Source of the DNA: an uncultured Roseateles sp.
Lineage (GTDB): Bacteria; Pseudomonadota; Gammaproteobacteria; Burkholderiales; Burkholderiaceae_C
Length of the DNA: 64,000 nt
NCBI RefSeq assembly: GCF_913777145.1
Contig: NZ_CAJYPS010000002.1
Location: forward strand, 44,247 to 108,246
Reading direction: 5' to 3'
Shown: positions 52,216 to 61,270 of the stretch, piece after piece
Position numbering within the stretch: the first letter of the stretch is position 1
How the letters are laid out: every line of letters begins with the position of its first letter
The notes under the pieces: generated by a model
What the model saw: the letters and a program-made list of their open reading frames with translations, nothing else
Told to the model about the DNA's origin: nothing
The model's database searches: none
Position numbers and translations under genes: made by a program

Positions 52216-52295
52216 ATAAGCCCGCACGTTTTGCTTCGTTGGCCGGCGACGGGTCACGCCCTAGCCTTGCTCGGTTTTCGCATGAGAGCCCAGCC

Positions 52296-53180
52296 ATGAG
52301 CACCGCCACCCTGGACCACCGCCCCGACACGGCGGGCACCGACACCCTGCAGATCCGCCCGCTGCCCGGCAGCTTTGCCGCCGAGGTGCTGGGGCTGGAC
52401 CTGGACCGCCCGCTGGACGACGCCCGCTTCGCGCGCCTGCACCGTGCCCACCTGGCCCACCCGGTGCTGGTGTTCCGCGACCTGCGCATCACGCCGGCGC
52501 AGCAGGTCGCGTTCAGCCGCCGCTTCGGCCCGCTGCAGATCCACGTGCTGCACCAGTTCCAGCTGCCCGGCCACCCCGAAATCCTGGTCGTGTCCAACAT
52601 CGTGGAGAACGGCCAGCCGCAGGGCCTGGGCGACGCGGGCCACTACTGGCACTCCGACCTCTCCTACGTGGCCAAGCCCAGCCTGGGCTCCATGCTGCTC
52701 GCCCAGGAGCTGCCCTCTGAAGGCGGGGACACGCTGTTCGCCGACCAGCATGCAGCCTGGGACGCACTGCCGCCCGAGCTGCAGCAGCGCGTGCGCCACC
52801 TGCAGGCCGAGCACTCCTACCTGGCCAAGTACGAGGAGCTGCGCGCCCGCAGCCCCTGGCGGCCCAAGCTCAGCGCCGAGCAGATCGCGCAGGTGCGGCC
52901 CAGCGTGCACCCGGTGGTGCGCCGCCACCCCGAGACCGGCCGCCTGGGCCTGTTCGTCAGCGAGCACTTCACGACCCGCATCGTCGGCCTGCCCGAGGCC
53001 GAGAGCCGCGCGCTGCTGGACCAGCTGTTCGCGCACAGCACCCGGCCCGAGTTCCAGTACCGCCATGTCTGGCGCGAGGGCGACATGGTGTTCTGGGACA
53101 ACCGCTCGGTGCTGCATCTCGCCACCGGCTGCCCCGCCCACCTGCGCCGCCGCCTGCACCGCACCACCATCGAAGGCTGA
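52296..53180 (+). CDS. TauD/TfdA-family Fe(II)/2-oxoglutarate dioxygenase
   Basis: This 294-residue enzyme has the metal triad His119-x-Asp121 (YWHSDLSY) and His288 (RRLHRTTI), and LPSEGGDTLFADQHAAWDAL, typical for TauD/TfdA. These enzymes hydroxylate sulfonates, sulfates or related compounds with release of sulfite or an aldehyde. The gene is followed by a complete nitrate/sulfonate-type ABC importer, so the import and cleavage of an organosulfur compound is a reasonable guess. The ATG at 52296 is chosen for homology at the N-terminus. Confidence 0.86.
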   Translation: MSTATLDHRPDTAGTDTLQIRPLPGSFAAEVLGLDLDRPLDDARFARLHRAHLAHPVLVFRDLRITPAQQVAFSRRFGPLQIHVLHQFQLPGHPEILVVSNIVENGQPQGLGDAGHYWHSDLSYVAKPSLGSMLLAQELPSEGGDTLFADQHAAWDALPPELQQRVRHLQAEHSYLAKYEELRARSPWRPKLSAEQIAQVRPSVHPVVRRHPETGRLGLFVSEHFTTRIVGLPEAESRALLDQLFAHSTRPEFQYRHVWREGDMVFWDNRSVLHLATGCPAHLRRRLHRTTIEG

Positions 53181-53183
53181 GCT

Positions 53184-53270
53184 CGCCCACCCCGTACCGG
53201 CTTCGCCGGCCCCCTCAAGGGGGCGCTGCTGATGGCCCGGCAAAGCCGGATCCACCGCAGCCGCTGGACA
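53184..53270. repeat. Intergenic repeat with three successive hairpins
   Basis: Three hairpins follow each other: CCGGC-TTC-GCCGG (53197-53209), CCCCC-TCAA-GGGGG (53210-53223) and CCGGC-AAA-GCCGG (53237-53249). The wording (cccctcaaggggg, then cccggcaaagccgg) is like a dispersed intergenic element that I know from Burkholderiales genomes. Only one copy is in this window. It sits between the dioxygenase and the binding-protein gene, so it could affect mRNA stability or attenuate downstream expression. Confidence 0.5.
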
Positions 53271-53294
53271 AACACCCCACTGACCCACGAATCC

Positions 53295-54299
53295 ATGCTG
53301 TCACGCAACATCCTGCGCCGCCTGGCGCTCGCCGCCCTCATTGCGCTGCCGCTGGCCGCCCAGGCCGAGGGCCGCATCCGCATCGCCGAGCAGTTCGGCA
53401 TCGTCTACCTGCTGCTGGACGTGGCCAAGGACCAGGGCCTGATTCAAAAGGCCGGCAAGGCCCGGGGGCTGGACGTGCAGGTGGAGTTCGTCGAGCTCTC
53501 CGGCGGCGCGGCAGTGAACGAGGCGCTGCTGTCCGGCGGCATCGACATCGCCGGCGCCGGCGTGGGGCCGCTGCTGACGCTGTGGGACCGCACCTATGGC
53601 AAGCAGAACGTGCGCGGCGTGGCCTCGCTGGGCAACTTCCCCTACTACCTGGTGAGCACCAACCCGGCGGTCAAGTCCATCGCCGACTTCTCCGACAAGG
53701 ACCGCATAGCCACGCCGGCCGTGGGCGTGTCGGTGCAGTCGCGCATCCTGCAGCTGGCCAGCGCCAAGCTGTGGGGCGACGCCGCCTACAACCGGCTGGA
53801 CCGCCTGCAGGTGGCCCTGCCCCACCCCGAGGCCACGGCGGCGCTCAGCAAGGGCGGCACCGAGATCAACGCGCATTTCGGCAACCCGCCCTTCCAGGAG
53901 CAGACGCTGGCGGCCAACCCGCAGGCCCATGTGGTGCTGAGCAGCTACGAGGTGCTGGGCGGCCCGGCCTCGGCCACGGTGCTGTACGCGACCGAGAAGT
54001 TCCGCCGTGACAACCCGCGCACCTACCAGGCCTTCGTCGAAGCGCTGAGCGAGGCGGCCCGCCGGGTGAAGGCCGACCCCGAGAAGGCCGCCGACATCTA
54101 CCTGCGCACCAACAAGAGCAAGGTGGACCGCGCACTGCTGCTGAAGATCATCAAGAGCCCGGAGGTGGAGTTCAAGCTGACGCCGCAGAACACCTTCGCG
54201 CTGGCGGACTTCATGCACCGCGTGGGCGCGATCAAGAACAAGCCGGCGTCGGTGCGCGACTACTTCTTCGACGACGCCCATCTGGCGGGTGGCAGCTGA
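53295..54299 (+). CDS. ABC transporter substrate-binding protein, sulfonate/nitrate type
   Basis: The 334-residue periplasmic protein has a signal peptide (RNILRRLALAALIALPLAAQ) and an SsuA/TauA-like fold: RIRIAEQFGIVYLLLDVAKD, FVELSGGAAVNEALLSGGID and IAGAGVGPLLTLWDRTYGKQ. It delivers a sulfonate-like compound to the permease downstream. The ATG at 53295 gives a clean signal peptide. The following gene starts 34 bp after its stop. Confidence 0.86.
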   Translation: MLSRNILRRLALAALIALPLAAQAEGRIRIAEQFGIVYLLLDVAKDQGLIQKAGKARGLDVQVEFVELSGGAAVNEALLSGGIDIAGAGVGPLLTLWDRTYGKQNVRGVASLGNFPYYLVSTNPAVKSIADFSDKDRIATPAVGVSVQSRILQLASAKLWGDAAYNRLDRLQVALPHPEATAALSKGGTEINAHFGNPPFQEQTLAANPQAHVVLSSYEVLGGPASATVLYATEKFRRDNPRTYQAFVEALSEAARRVKADPEKAADIYLRTNKSKVDRALLLKIIKSPEVEFKLTPQNTFALADFMHRVGAIKNKPASVRDYFFDDAHLAGGS

Positions 54300-54333
54300 C
54301 CGCTCCAGAAACCAAACCAGATCAAGCCGCGCC

Positions 54334-55149
54334 ATGACCGCCATTCCCTCCCACGAACGCGCCGCGCTGGCGGCCCCGCCCCCGGCAGCCCCGCTGCTGC
54401 AGGTGCGCGACCTGACGCTGGCCTACCGCAGCGAACAGCAGCTGATACGCGCCACCCACCAGGTGTCCTTCGACGTGCTGGAGGGCGACCGCTATGTGCT
54501 GCTGGGCGCGTCGGGCTGCGGCAAGAGCTCGCTGCTGAAGGCGATCGCCGGCTTCATCGCGCCGCAGTCGGGCGAGATCCGGCTGCAGGGTCAGGTCGTG
54601 CGCGAGCCGGGACCGGACCGGGTCGTGGTGTTCCAGGAGTTCGACCAGCTGCCGCCCTGGAAGCGCGTGCTGGACAACGTCGCCTTCGGCCTGACCGCGT
54701 CGCGCCAGTGCGGCCGTGACGAGGCCCGCGAACGCGCGGCCCAGGCGCTGGCCACCGTGGGCCTGACGCGCTTTGCCGACGCCTTCCCCCACCAGCTCAG
54801 CGGCGGCATGAAGCAGCGCGTCGCGATCGCGCGCGCGCTGGCGATGCGACCGCGCGTGCTGCTGATGGACGAGCCCTTCGCGGCGCTCGACGCGCTGACG
54901 CGGCGCAGCCTGCAACAGGAGCTGCTGTCGCTGTGGCAGGAGCTGCGCTTCACGCTGCTGTTCGTGACCCATGCGATCGAGGAGGCGCTGCTGGTAGGCA
55001 ACCGCATCCTGCTGCTGTCGCCCCACCCGGGCCGCGTGCGTGCCGAGCTGGACGCCGAGGCCTTCGGCTTCACCAGCCTGGGTAGCGAGGCTTTCCAGGC
55101 CCAGGCCCAGCGCATCCACCGCCTGCTGTTCGAACACGCCGCCGCATGA
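54334..55149 (+). CDS. ABC transporter ATP-binding protein, sulfonate/nitrate type
   Basis: The 271-residue ATPase has Walker A GASGCGKSS, signature [15 protein letters not shown] and Walker B LLMDEPFAALDALTRRSLQQ, as in SsuB/TauB/NrtD. The Q-loop is VFQEFDQLPPWKRVL. It overlaps the permease gene by 4 bp. It energises import of the ligand captured by the binding protein upstream. Confidence 0.92.
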   Translation: MTAIPSHERAALAAPPPAAPLLQVRDLTLAYRSEQQLIRATHQVSFDVLEGDRYVLLGASGCGKSSLLKAIAGFIAPQSGEIRLQGQVVREPGPDRVVVFQEFDQLPPWKRVLDNVAFGLTASRQCGRDEARERAAQALATVGLTRFADAFPHQLSGGMKQRVAIARALAMRPRVLLMDEPFAALDALTRRSLQQELLSLWQELRFTLLFVTHAIEEALLVGNRILLLSPHPGRVRAELDAEAFGFTSLGSEAFQAQAQRIHRLLFEHAAA

Positions 55150-56012
55150 GCACCTTCAACCCCGCCCGCCCCGAGTTCGAACGCCCGCTGCCGCCGCTGC
55201 CACCCCACAGCGCGGAGCAGCCGCTGGCGCTGGGCGCTCGCCTGTGGCAGCGCGACGGCCTGCGCCAGCTGCTGGTGCTGGCCCTGCTGGCCCTGCTGTG
55301 GGAGGGCGCGGCACGCTGGGCCGACAACGAGCTGCTGCTGCCGACCTTCAGCCAGGCGGCGGTCGCATGGTGGAGCGATCTGCGCAGCGGCGAGCTGCTG
55401 CTGCGCACCGGCGTGTCGCTGGCGCTGCTGCTGCAGGGCTATGCGTTGGGCGTCGCGGGCGCGTTGGCGCTGTCGGCGCTGGCAGTGGCCACGCGGCCCG
55501 GGCGCGACCTGCTGGCCACGCTGACCTCGCTGTTCAACCCGCTGCCGGCGATCGCGCTGCTGCCGCTGGCGCTGCTGTGGTTCGGCCTGGGGCCGGCCAG
55601 CCTGATCTTCGTGCTGGTGCACGCGGTGCTGTGGCCGGTGGCACTGGCCACGCTGTCGGGCTTCCAGGGCGTGCCCGAGACGCTGCGCATGGCGGGCCGC
55701 AACTACGGCCTGCGCGGACTGGGCTATGTGGTGCAGATCCTGGTGCCGGCGGCGCTGCCGGCGCTGCTGTCGGGGCTGCGCATAGGCTGGGCGTTCGCGT
55801 GGCGCACGCTGATCGCGGCCGAGCTGTTCTTCGGCGCGTCCTCGGGCCGCGGCGGCCTGGGCTGGTACATCTTCCAGAACCGCAACGAGCTGATGACCGA
55901 CCATGTGTTCGCCGGCCTGGCCACCGTGGTGCTGATCGGCTGGGGCGTGGAGCGCCTGGTGTTCGACAGCATCGCGCGCGTCACCGTGCGGCGCTGGGGC
56001 CTGCAGCGCTGA
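55146..56012 (+). CDS. ABC transporter permease, sulfonate/nitrate type
   Basis: This 288-residue inner-membrane protein has about six helices and the cytoplasmic coupling loop VPETLRMAGRNYGLRGLGYV, typical of SsuC/TauC. It is the last gene of the set TauD-like enzyme, binding protein, ATPase and permease. Its stop lies 3 bp from the end of the convergent priA gene. Confidence 0.91.
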   Translation: MSTFNPARPEFERPLPPLPPHSAEQPLALGARLWQRDGLRQLLVLALLALLWEGAARWADNELLLPTFSQAAVAWWSDLRSGELLLRTGVSLALLLQGYALGVAGALALSALAVATRPGRDLLATLTSLFNPLPAIALLPLALLWFGLGPASLIFVLVHAVLWPVALATLSGFQGVPETLRMAGRNYGLRGLGYVVQILVPAALPALLSGLRIGWAFAWRTLIAAELFFGASSGRGGLGWYIFQNRNELMTDHVFAGLATVVLIGWGVERLVFDSIARVTVRRWGLQR

Positions 56013-56015
56013 GCC

Positions 56016-58103
56016 TCAGATCGCCAGCGGGTCCACGTCGATGGCCCAGCGCAGCAGGCCGCGGAACTCGGCCGCACGCTCGCGCTTGAGCGCCAGCAGC
56101 GCCGGCACCCAGTCACGCAGAAAGGCCTGCAGGCGGGCGCGCTGCGGCGCCTCCACCAGCATCTGCAGCCGCTCCACATTGGCCACCCGCGCCACCGCGT
56201 GCGGCACGGCCGGGTAGACCAGCACGCCGGCCGCGCTGGGCAGCTCCTGCGCCAGCTGGGCCGCGGCGGCCAGAAAGGCTTCGGCCACGGCCACGGTCTT
56301 GGCCTCGGCGCGCAGCAGTGCCAGGTGCACGAAGGGTGGCAGGCCGGCGCTGCGGCGCTCGTCCAGCTGGGCGCGCGCGAACTGCGCGTAGTCGTGCTTT
56401 TGCAGCGCCTGGAACAGCGGGTGCTCGCGGTGCCAGGTCTGCACCCACATCTGGCTGCGGCCCTGCAGCGAGGCATCGCGCCCGGCGCGGCCGGCGGCCT
56501 GCATCAGCAGCGCGAAGAGGCGCTCGGGCGCACGGAAGTCGCTGCTGAACAGCGCACCGTCCGGGTTGACCGCGGCGACGAAGCGGATGCGCCGGAAGTC
56601 GTGGCCCTTGGTGATCATCTGCGTGCCGATCAGGATGTCGACCTCGCCGTCATGCACAGCCTGCAGCTGCGCCTCCAGCTCGCCCTTGTGCTTGGTGGAG
56701 TCGGCATCGATGCGCAGGATGCGCGCGCTCGGCATCGCCTCGGCCAGCTGCTCCTCCAGCCGCTCGGTGCCGCGGCCCAGCGGCGCGATGTCGGGGTTGC
56801 CGCAACTGGGGCAGGCGCGCGGCACGCGCTCCGAGAAGCCGCAGTGGTGGCAGCGCAGCGTGCGGTCGCGCTTGTGGAAGACCCGCCAGGCGCTGCAGTG
56901 CGGGCAGTCGCTCTTCCACTGGCACTCGCCGCAATGCAGCACCGGCGCATAGCCGCGCCGGTTCAGGAACACCAGGCTCTGCTCGCCGCGCGCCAGGTGC
57001 TCGCGCAGCGCGCTCAGCAGCTGCGGCGTCAGCGCGCTGGTGAGGCCGGCGGCCAGCGGCAGCGCCTTCATGTCGAACAGCGTGACCTCGGGCAGCAGGC
57101 CGCCGCCTATGCGACTGGGCAGCTCCAGGCGCTGGTAGCGGCCGGTCTCGGCATGCTGCCAGCTCTCCAGCGAGGGCGTGGCCGAGCCCAGCACCACCGG
57201 GATGCGGCGCTCGTGCGCGCGCCACACGGCCAGGTCGCGGGCCGAGTAGCGGGCACCGTCCTGCTGCTTGTAGGAGGGGTCGTGCTCCTCGTCGACGACG
57301 ATGAGCCCGAGCTCGGGCAGCGACGCGAACACCGCCAGCCGCGTGCCCAGCACCAGGCGCGCCTGGCCCAGGTGGGCGGCCAGCCAGTTCTGCAGGCGCT
57401 GGGCCGGTGTGAGCCCGCTGTGCAGCGACACGATGGACGCCGCGCCCGGCAGCTGCGCCGCGAAGCGCTCGCCAAAGCGCGCCTCCAGCTGCGGGGTCAG
57501 GTTGATCTCGGGCACCAGCACCAGCACCTGCCGGCCGGCCGCCAGCGCGGCCTCGGCGGCGCGCAGGTAGACCTCGGTCTTGCCACTGCCGGTCACGCCA
57601 TACAGCAGCAGCGGCGCGGGCGCCGCCTCGGCCGGGGCCAGCGCGGCAGCGATGCGCGCCACCGCGTCGGCCTGCTCTGGCGCCAGCTCGGGGCGCGGCG
57701 GCTCGGGCGCGGGTGCGGGCGCGGCCTTGCGCTGCAGCTTGCGCAACCGCGCATCCAGCTGCGTGGCGCTGAGCTCGCGCAGCTGCGGCGGCAGCACCGC
57801 GCTGGCCAGCTCGCCGACGCTGCGCTGGTAGTAGCCGGCCGCGAAGGCCAGCAGGCGGCACCAGTCCTCGCCCAGCGGCGGCAGCGCGTCGAACACCTCC
57901 AGCACCGTGCGGCAGGCGACGTCGGGGTCGCCCTCGGGCGCGCCGGGCCAGACCACGCCCAGCAGCTCGCGCCGCCCCAGCGGCACGCGCACCAAGGTGC
58001 CGGGTGTCAGCGGACGCTCGCAGAGGTAGTCCAGCGGGCCGGCCAAGCCGCTGTGCTGCGGCGCGTCCACGGCCACCCGCAGGCGCACCAGCTCAGCGCT
58101 CAT
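56016..58103 (-). CDS. priA: Primosomal protein N-prime (replication restart helicase)
   Basis: The 695-residue helicase has an N-terminal DNA-binding part (RVAVDAPQHSGLAGPLDYLC), Walker A GVTGSGKTEVYLRAAEAAL, DEEH box (VVDEEHDPSYKQQDGARYSA), a zinc-binding insertion with eight Cys (HCGECQWKSDCPHCSAW and CHHCGFSERVPRACPSCGNP) and QAAGRAGRDA. These are diagnostic for PriA, which reloads the replisome at stalled forks. Slightly shorter than E. coli PriA (732). It precedes no other gene directly; 329 bp without clear coding separate it from hemE. Confidence 0.95.
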   Translation of the reverse strand: MSAELVRLRVAVDAPQHSGLAGPLDYLCERPLTPGTLVRVPLGRRELLGVVWPGAPEGDPDVACRTVLEVFDALPPLGEDWCRLLAFAAGYYQRSVGELASAVLPPQLRELSATQLDARLRKLQRKAAPAPAPEPPRPELAPEQADAVARIAAALAPAEAAPAPLLLYGVTGSGKTEVYLRAAEAALAAGRQVLVLVPEINLTPQLEARFGERFAAQLPGAASIVSLHSGLTPAQRLQNWLAAHLGQARLVLGTRLAVFASLPELGLIVVDEEHDPSYKQQDGARYSARDLAVWRAHERRIPVVLGSATPSLESWQHAETGRYQRLELPSRIGGGLLPEVTLFDMKALPLAAGLTSALTPQLLSALREHLARGEQSLVFLNRRGYAPVLHCGECQWKSDCPHCSAWRVFHKRDRTLRCHHCGFSERVPRACPSCGNPDIAPLGRGTERLEEQLAEAMPSARILRIDADSTKHKGELEAQLQAVHDGEVDILIGTQMITKGHDFRRIRFVAAVNPDGALFSSDFRAPERLFALLMQAAGRAGRDASLQGRSQMWVQTWHREHPLFQALQKHDYAQFARAQLDERRSAGLPPFVHLALLRAEAKTVAVAEAFLAAAAQLAQELPSAAGVLVYPAVPHAVARVANVERLQMLVEAPQRARLQAFLRDWVPALLALKRERAAEFRGLLRWAIDVDPLAI

Positions 58104-58432
58104 CCGGCCTCAGCTCAAGTGCATTGGGAGAGAACAGCGCCAAGTCCATGATTCTCAAACGCCCCACAGGCTTGCCCACAAGATCTGTGGATAAGTTTGT
58201 GCGAAAACCGCACAAGGCCGGTTCCGCCCACGAACAGCCCGACCCGGCAGCTTTCGCCACACCGAAAGGGACAAGGCCGGTTCACCCATGAAAATCAATG
58301 ACTTGCATCAAGTCCGTGGAAACGTGGAGCTGCACTGCAGCATGAACCGACCGCGCCACTCGCAACCGTCAATCTGGGGATAAGTCTGGGGGAAAGCCCG
58401 GTGGCGAAATGCCCGGGCCATGGTTTCAAGCC
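58104..58432. promoter_or_regulatory. Non-coding priA-hemE spacer with DnaA-box-like sites and hairpin
   Basis: This 329-bp stretch has no supportable gene. It contains TGTGGATAA at 58186-58194, a perfect reverse-complement match to the DnaA box, a similar word TGGGGATAA near 58376, and an inverted repeat TTGTGCG/CGCACAA at 58197-58203 and 58209-58215 with a five-base loop. The 13-mer ACAAGGCCGGTTC occurs directly repeated at 58212-58224 and 58271-58283. The purpose is unclear; priA is expressed from this side. Confidence 0.4.
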
Positions 58433-59527
58433 TCAGACGGCCACACGCAGGCGGCGCGAATGCTGGTGCACCTCGTCCACCAGCTCGGCCACCGCCTCCG
58501 GCGGCGTGAACTGGCTGATGCCATGGCCCAGGTTGAACACATGGCCGCCCCAGCCGCCGTCCGCGCGCTGAGGGCGACCGAAGGAATCCAGCACCGCGCG
58601 GGCCTCGGCGCGCACCGCGGCCGGCGGCGCGAACAGCACATTCGGGTCCAGATTGCCCTGCAGCGCGACACGGTCGCCCACGCGGGCGCGCGCCTGGCCG
58701 AGGTTCATGGTCCAGTCCAGACCCACCACATCGGCGCCCGCCGTGGCGATCTCGTCCAGCCACAGGCCGCCGCCCTTGGTGAACAGGATGCGCGGGATGG
58801 TCTGGCCCTGGTGCTCGGTCTTGACCTGGGCCAGCACGCGGCGCGAGTACTCGAGGCTGAAGCGCTGGAAGGCGCCATCGGCCAGCACGCCGCCCCAGGA
58901 GTCGAACAGCATCACGGCCTGGGCGCCGGCCTCTATCTGTGCGTTCAGATAGGCGGCCACGGCCTGGGCGTTCACGTCCAGGATGCGGTGCATCAGGTCG
59001 GGGCGCGCGTACATCAGGCTCTTGACCTGGCGGTAGTCGTCCGAGCCGCCGCCCTCCACCATGTAGCAGGCCAGCGTCCAGGGGCTGCCGGAGAAGCCGA
59101 TCAGCGGCACGCGGCCGTTCAGCGCCCGGCGTATGGACGTGACCGCGTCGAACACATAGCGCAGCTTGTCCAGATCCGGCACCTGCAGCGCGGCCACGGC
59201 GGCCTCGTCGCGCACGCGGGTCGCGAACTTGGGGCCCTCGCCCTGCTGGAAGCTCAGGCCCAGGCCCATCGCATCGGGCACGGTCAGGATGTCGCTGAAC
59301 AGGATGGCCGCGTCCAGCGGATAGCGCTCCAGCGGCTGCAGCGTGACCTCGGTCGCGTAGTCGACATTGGTGGCCAGCCCCATGAAGCTGCCGGCCTTCT
59401 CGCGCGTGGCGCGGTACTCGGGCAGGTAGCGGCCGGCCTGGCGCATCAGCCAGACGGGGGTGTGCTCGGTGGGCTGGCGCAGGCAGGCGCGCAGGAAGCT
59501 GTCGTTCTGGAGCGGGGCGAAAGGCAT
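58433..59527 (-). CDS. hemE: Uroporphyrinogen decarboxylase
   Basis: The 364-residue enzyme converts uroporphyrinogen III to coproporphyrinogen III in heme synthesis. The family motifs are [20 protein letters not shown] near the N-terminus and [20 protein letters not shown], with the catalytic Asp in [20 protein letters not shown]. Length is normal (354 in E. coli). The start [11 protein letters not shown] fits the family, but instead of a ribosome-binding site a perfect nine-base hairpin abuts the ATG. Confidence 0.95.
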   Translation of the reverse strand: MPFAPLQNDSFLRACLRQPTEHTPVWLMRQAGRYLPEYRATREKAGSFMGLATNVDYATEVTLQPLERYPLDAAILFSDILTVPDAMGLGLSFQQGEGPKFATRVRDEAAVAALQVPDLDKLRYVFDAVTSIRRALNGRVPLIGFSGSPWTLACYMVEGGGSDDYRQVKSLMYARPDLMHRILDVNAQAVAAYLNAQIEAGAQAVMLFDSWGGVLADGAFQRFSLEYSRRVLAQVKTEHQGQTIPRILFTKGGGLWLDEIATAGADVVGLDWTMNLGQARARVGDRVALQGNLDPNVLFAPPAAVRAEARAVLDSFGRPQRADGGWGGHVFNLGHGISQFTPPEAVAELVDEVHQHSRRLRVAV

Positions 59528-59548
59528 GGGGCCGGATTATCCGGCCCC
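59528..59548 (-). promoter_or_regulatory. Perfect inverted repeat abutting the hemE start codon
   Basis: GGGGCCGGA and TCCGGCCCC form a nine-base stem with a three-base loop, ending directly against the hemE ATG on the minus strand. No Shine-Dalgarno sequence is visible outside it. Such a structure would occlude ribosome binding unless melted or bound. Confidence 0.5.
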
Positions 59549-59579
59549 GGCCCGCTGCGGCACACCGGCGCGCGTGGCT

Positions 59580-60461
59580 TCAGGCCTTGTCGCTGATGCG
59601 CATCAAGGTTTGCAGGCCGGCCCAGTCCTGGCCGGGCTCCAGGCGCACCGGACGGCCCACCGACGCCGCCTCCACGCACAGCATGTGGCGATAGCCGTCG
59701 GCCGGCATGTCGGCCAGCGCGGCGCACTTCTCGGCGCCGGGATTCCAGACCACCACATCCTCGAAGCCCTGCTGGCCGATCAGCAGCTCGCGCGTGGCCG
59801 AGATGCCCTGCTCACGCAGGGCCAGGTCGTGCTGGGCGTTGAAGTAGATGCGGTCCAGATCCTGCAGGCCCGGGCTGCCGGGCAGCAGCAGGTCGCTGCG
59901 CTGGCGCTGCTCCTCGCCGGTGACCGAGTTGAGATAGTGCAGGCCGGCCAGGCCCACCAGGCTGGTGTCGTCCAGCTCGTTCAGGCCCAGGTAGGTGTGC
60001 AGCGCCGCGGTGAACTCGAACGGCGTGTCGCCCTTGTTCTCGCAGGACAGCTCCATCTCCAGCATCTGCCCGCTGACCCGCACGCACATCTCCAGCTCGA
60101 AGGCATGGGGCCAGACCATGCGGCTGGCGGCATCGTCCACCAGGCGCAGCACGGCCAGCGCGTCATCCGCGCCCTGCTCGGCCCGCGCCAGCTGCCAGGG
60201 CTTGGTGCGCGCGAAGCCGTGCTTCTGCAGCGGGCCGCGGCCGGCGAACTGCGGGAAACACACCGGCACGCCGCCGCGTATTGCCTGACCATTGGCATAC
60301 ACCGCCTTGGGCGACAGGTAGAGCTGCTCCACGCCGCCGGCCGGCACCCAGGACACGACATGGGCGCCATGCAGCAGCAGCACGGCGCGGGCGCCATCGG
60401 GGGCGACGAGTTCGAGGGCGTCTAGGCCTTGGTAGCGGGTCAGGGCAATGGCTTGGGGCAT
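59580..60461 (-). CDS. D-hexose-6-phosphate mutarotase, YeaD type
   Basis: The 293-residue protein has the galactose-mutarotase-like beta-sandwich motifs GARAVLLLHGAHVVSWVPAG, RGGVPVCFPQFAGRGPLQKH and FEFTAALHTYLGLNELDDTS with the two His and the C-terminal Glu region (MLCVEAASVGRPVRLEPGQD). YeaD-type enzymes interconvert the anomers of glucose-6-phosphate. The start at 60461 gives the usual 294-residue length. Its gene lies directly upstream of hemE. Confidence 0.88.
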   Translation of the reverse strand: MPQAIALTRYQGLDALELVAPDGARAVLLLHGAHVVSWVPAGGVEQLYLSPKAVYANGQAIRGGVPVCFPQFAGRGPLQKHGFARTKPWQLARAEQGADDALAVLRLVDDAASRMVWPHAFELEMCVRVSGQMLEMELSCENKGDTPFEFTAALHTYLGLNELDDTSLVGLAGLHYLNSVTGEEQRQRSDLLLPGSPGLQDLDRIYFNAQHDLALREQGISATRELLIGQQGFEDVVVWNPGAEKCAALADMPADGYRHMLCVEAASVGRPVRLEPGQDWAGLQTLMRISDKA

Positions 60462-60483
60462 GGCAGGTATCCGGAAAAGACAA

Positions 60484-60536
60484 CGCCCGCCGAGGGCGCT
60501 CGGCGGGCGGTCATCGATGCAGCGCGGGCGCTGCAT
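60484..60536 (-). terminator. Tandem hairpin terminator downstream of the DUF799 lipoprotein gene
   Basis: Two perfect hairpins stand in tandem: an 11-base stem CGCCCGCCGAG/CTCGGCGGGCG with loop GGCG (60484-60509), and an eight-base stem ATGCAGCG/CGCTGCAT with loop CGGG (60517-60536). On the minus strand the first is followed by TTGTCTTTT. The pair should terminate the lipoprotein transcript arriving from 60583. Confidence 0.65.
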
Positions 60537-60582
60537 TCGTTGAGAGCTGGGCCGCATTTTCGCAGCCCGCCCAGGGTGGGGC

Positions 60583-61260
60583 TCAGGGCTTGCCGTAGTT
60601 GGGAGAGCGCGGGCCGAACAGCAGGCCGTTGGGTCGGCCGGCGGCCAGCAGGCGCTGGCTGGCCAGGCCCGCCATCGGGTGGCTGCGGTCCGTCGTGGTG
60701 GCCACGATCTGGTCCACCACCGCCTTGACCAGCATGCCGATCAGGCCGCCCTGGCTGTTGTTGGCCTGCTCGGCGCTGGACGCGCTGGCCGAGCCTTCCC
60801 ACAGCAGCTGGCCGCTGCGCAGGTCTACCAGCTTGGCCTCCAGCGTGACCGCGGTCTCGCTGTTGACCACCTTGTAGACCGAGCCGTAGCGCAGCACCTT
60901 CACGTACAGGCCGGCATCGGCGCCGAAGATCTCGCGCAGCTTCTGCACCGGGATCTGCTGCGCCTCGTCCGAGGTCTGCACGCCGTTGGCCTTGAGGGTC
61001 TCGTCCACCAGGGACACCGGCATCACGTAGTAGCCCGACTCGGCCAGCGGCTGGGTCATCTGCGCCATCACGCTGGGCACGGCCATCACCTCGGGCGTGC
61101 CGTTCACCGGCGGCAGCACCAGGATGGAGGCCGGCTTGGCCTGCTTGTAGGCGCTGTAGTCGTAGGGCTGGGGCGGCGTGGCGCAGCCCTGGATCAGCAG
61201 CGACAGCGCCAGCCCGCCGCCCAGCGCAATGAGTCGACCGAATTTGGAAATCACGTTCAT
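60583..61260 (-). CDS. DUF799/GNA1162 family lipoprotein
   Basis: The 225-residue protein has a lipoprotein signal with Cys26 (ALSLLIQGCATPPQ) and the DUF799 motifs ASILVLPPVNGTPEVMAVPS and LPLAES-like QPLAESGYYVMPV, plus the block DAGLYVKVLRYGSVYKVVNS. GNA1162 of Neisseria meningitidis is a member. It is the third gene of the CsgG-DUF4810-DUF799 trio; these three are conserved together in proteobacteria and are thought to act in an envelope-associated complex of unknown purpose. The gap to the DUF4810 gene is 10 bp. Confidence 0.88.
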   Translation of the reverse strand: MNVISKFGRLIALGGGLALSLLIQGCATPPQPYDYSAYKQAKPASILVLPPVNGTPEVMAVPSVMAQMTQPLAESGYYVMPVSLVDETLKANGVQTSDEAQQIPVQKLREIFGADAGLYVKVLRYGSVYKVVNSETAVTLEAKLVDLRSGQLLWEGSASASSAEQANNSQGGLIGMLVKAVVDQIVATTTDRSHPMAGLASQRLLAAGRPNGLLFGPRSPNYGKP

Positions 61261-61270
61261 CGCTCCCTCG

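Noticed and set aside
58288..58383. A 31-codon plus-strand frame starting ATGAAAATC in the priA-hemE gap.
   Set aside because: No ribosome-binding site, no recognisable motif, and it overlaps the region of repeats; insufficient support.
58180..58400. Chromosomal replication origin.
   Set aside because: Only one perfect and one near DnaA box, no AT-rich unwinding region, and no dnaA, dnaN, rpmH or gidA genes nearby.
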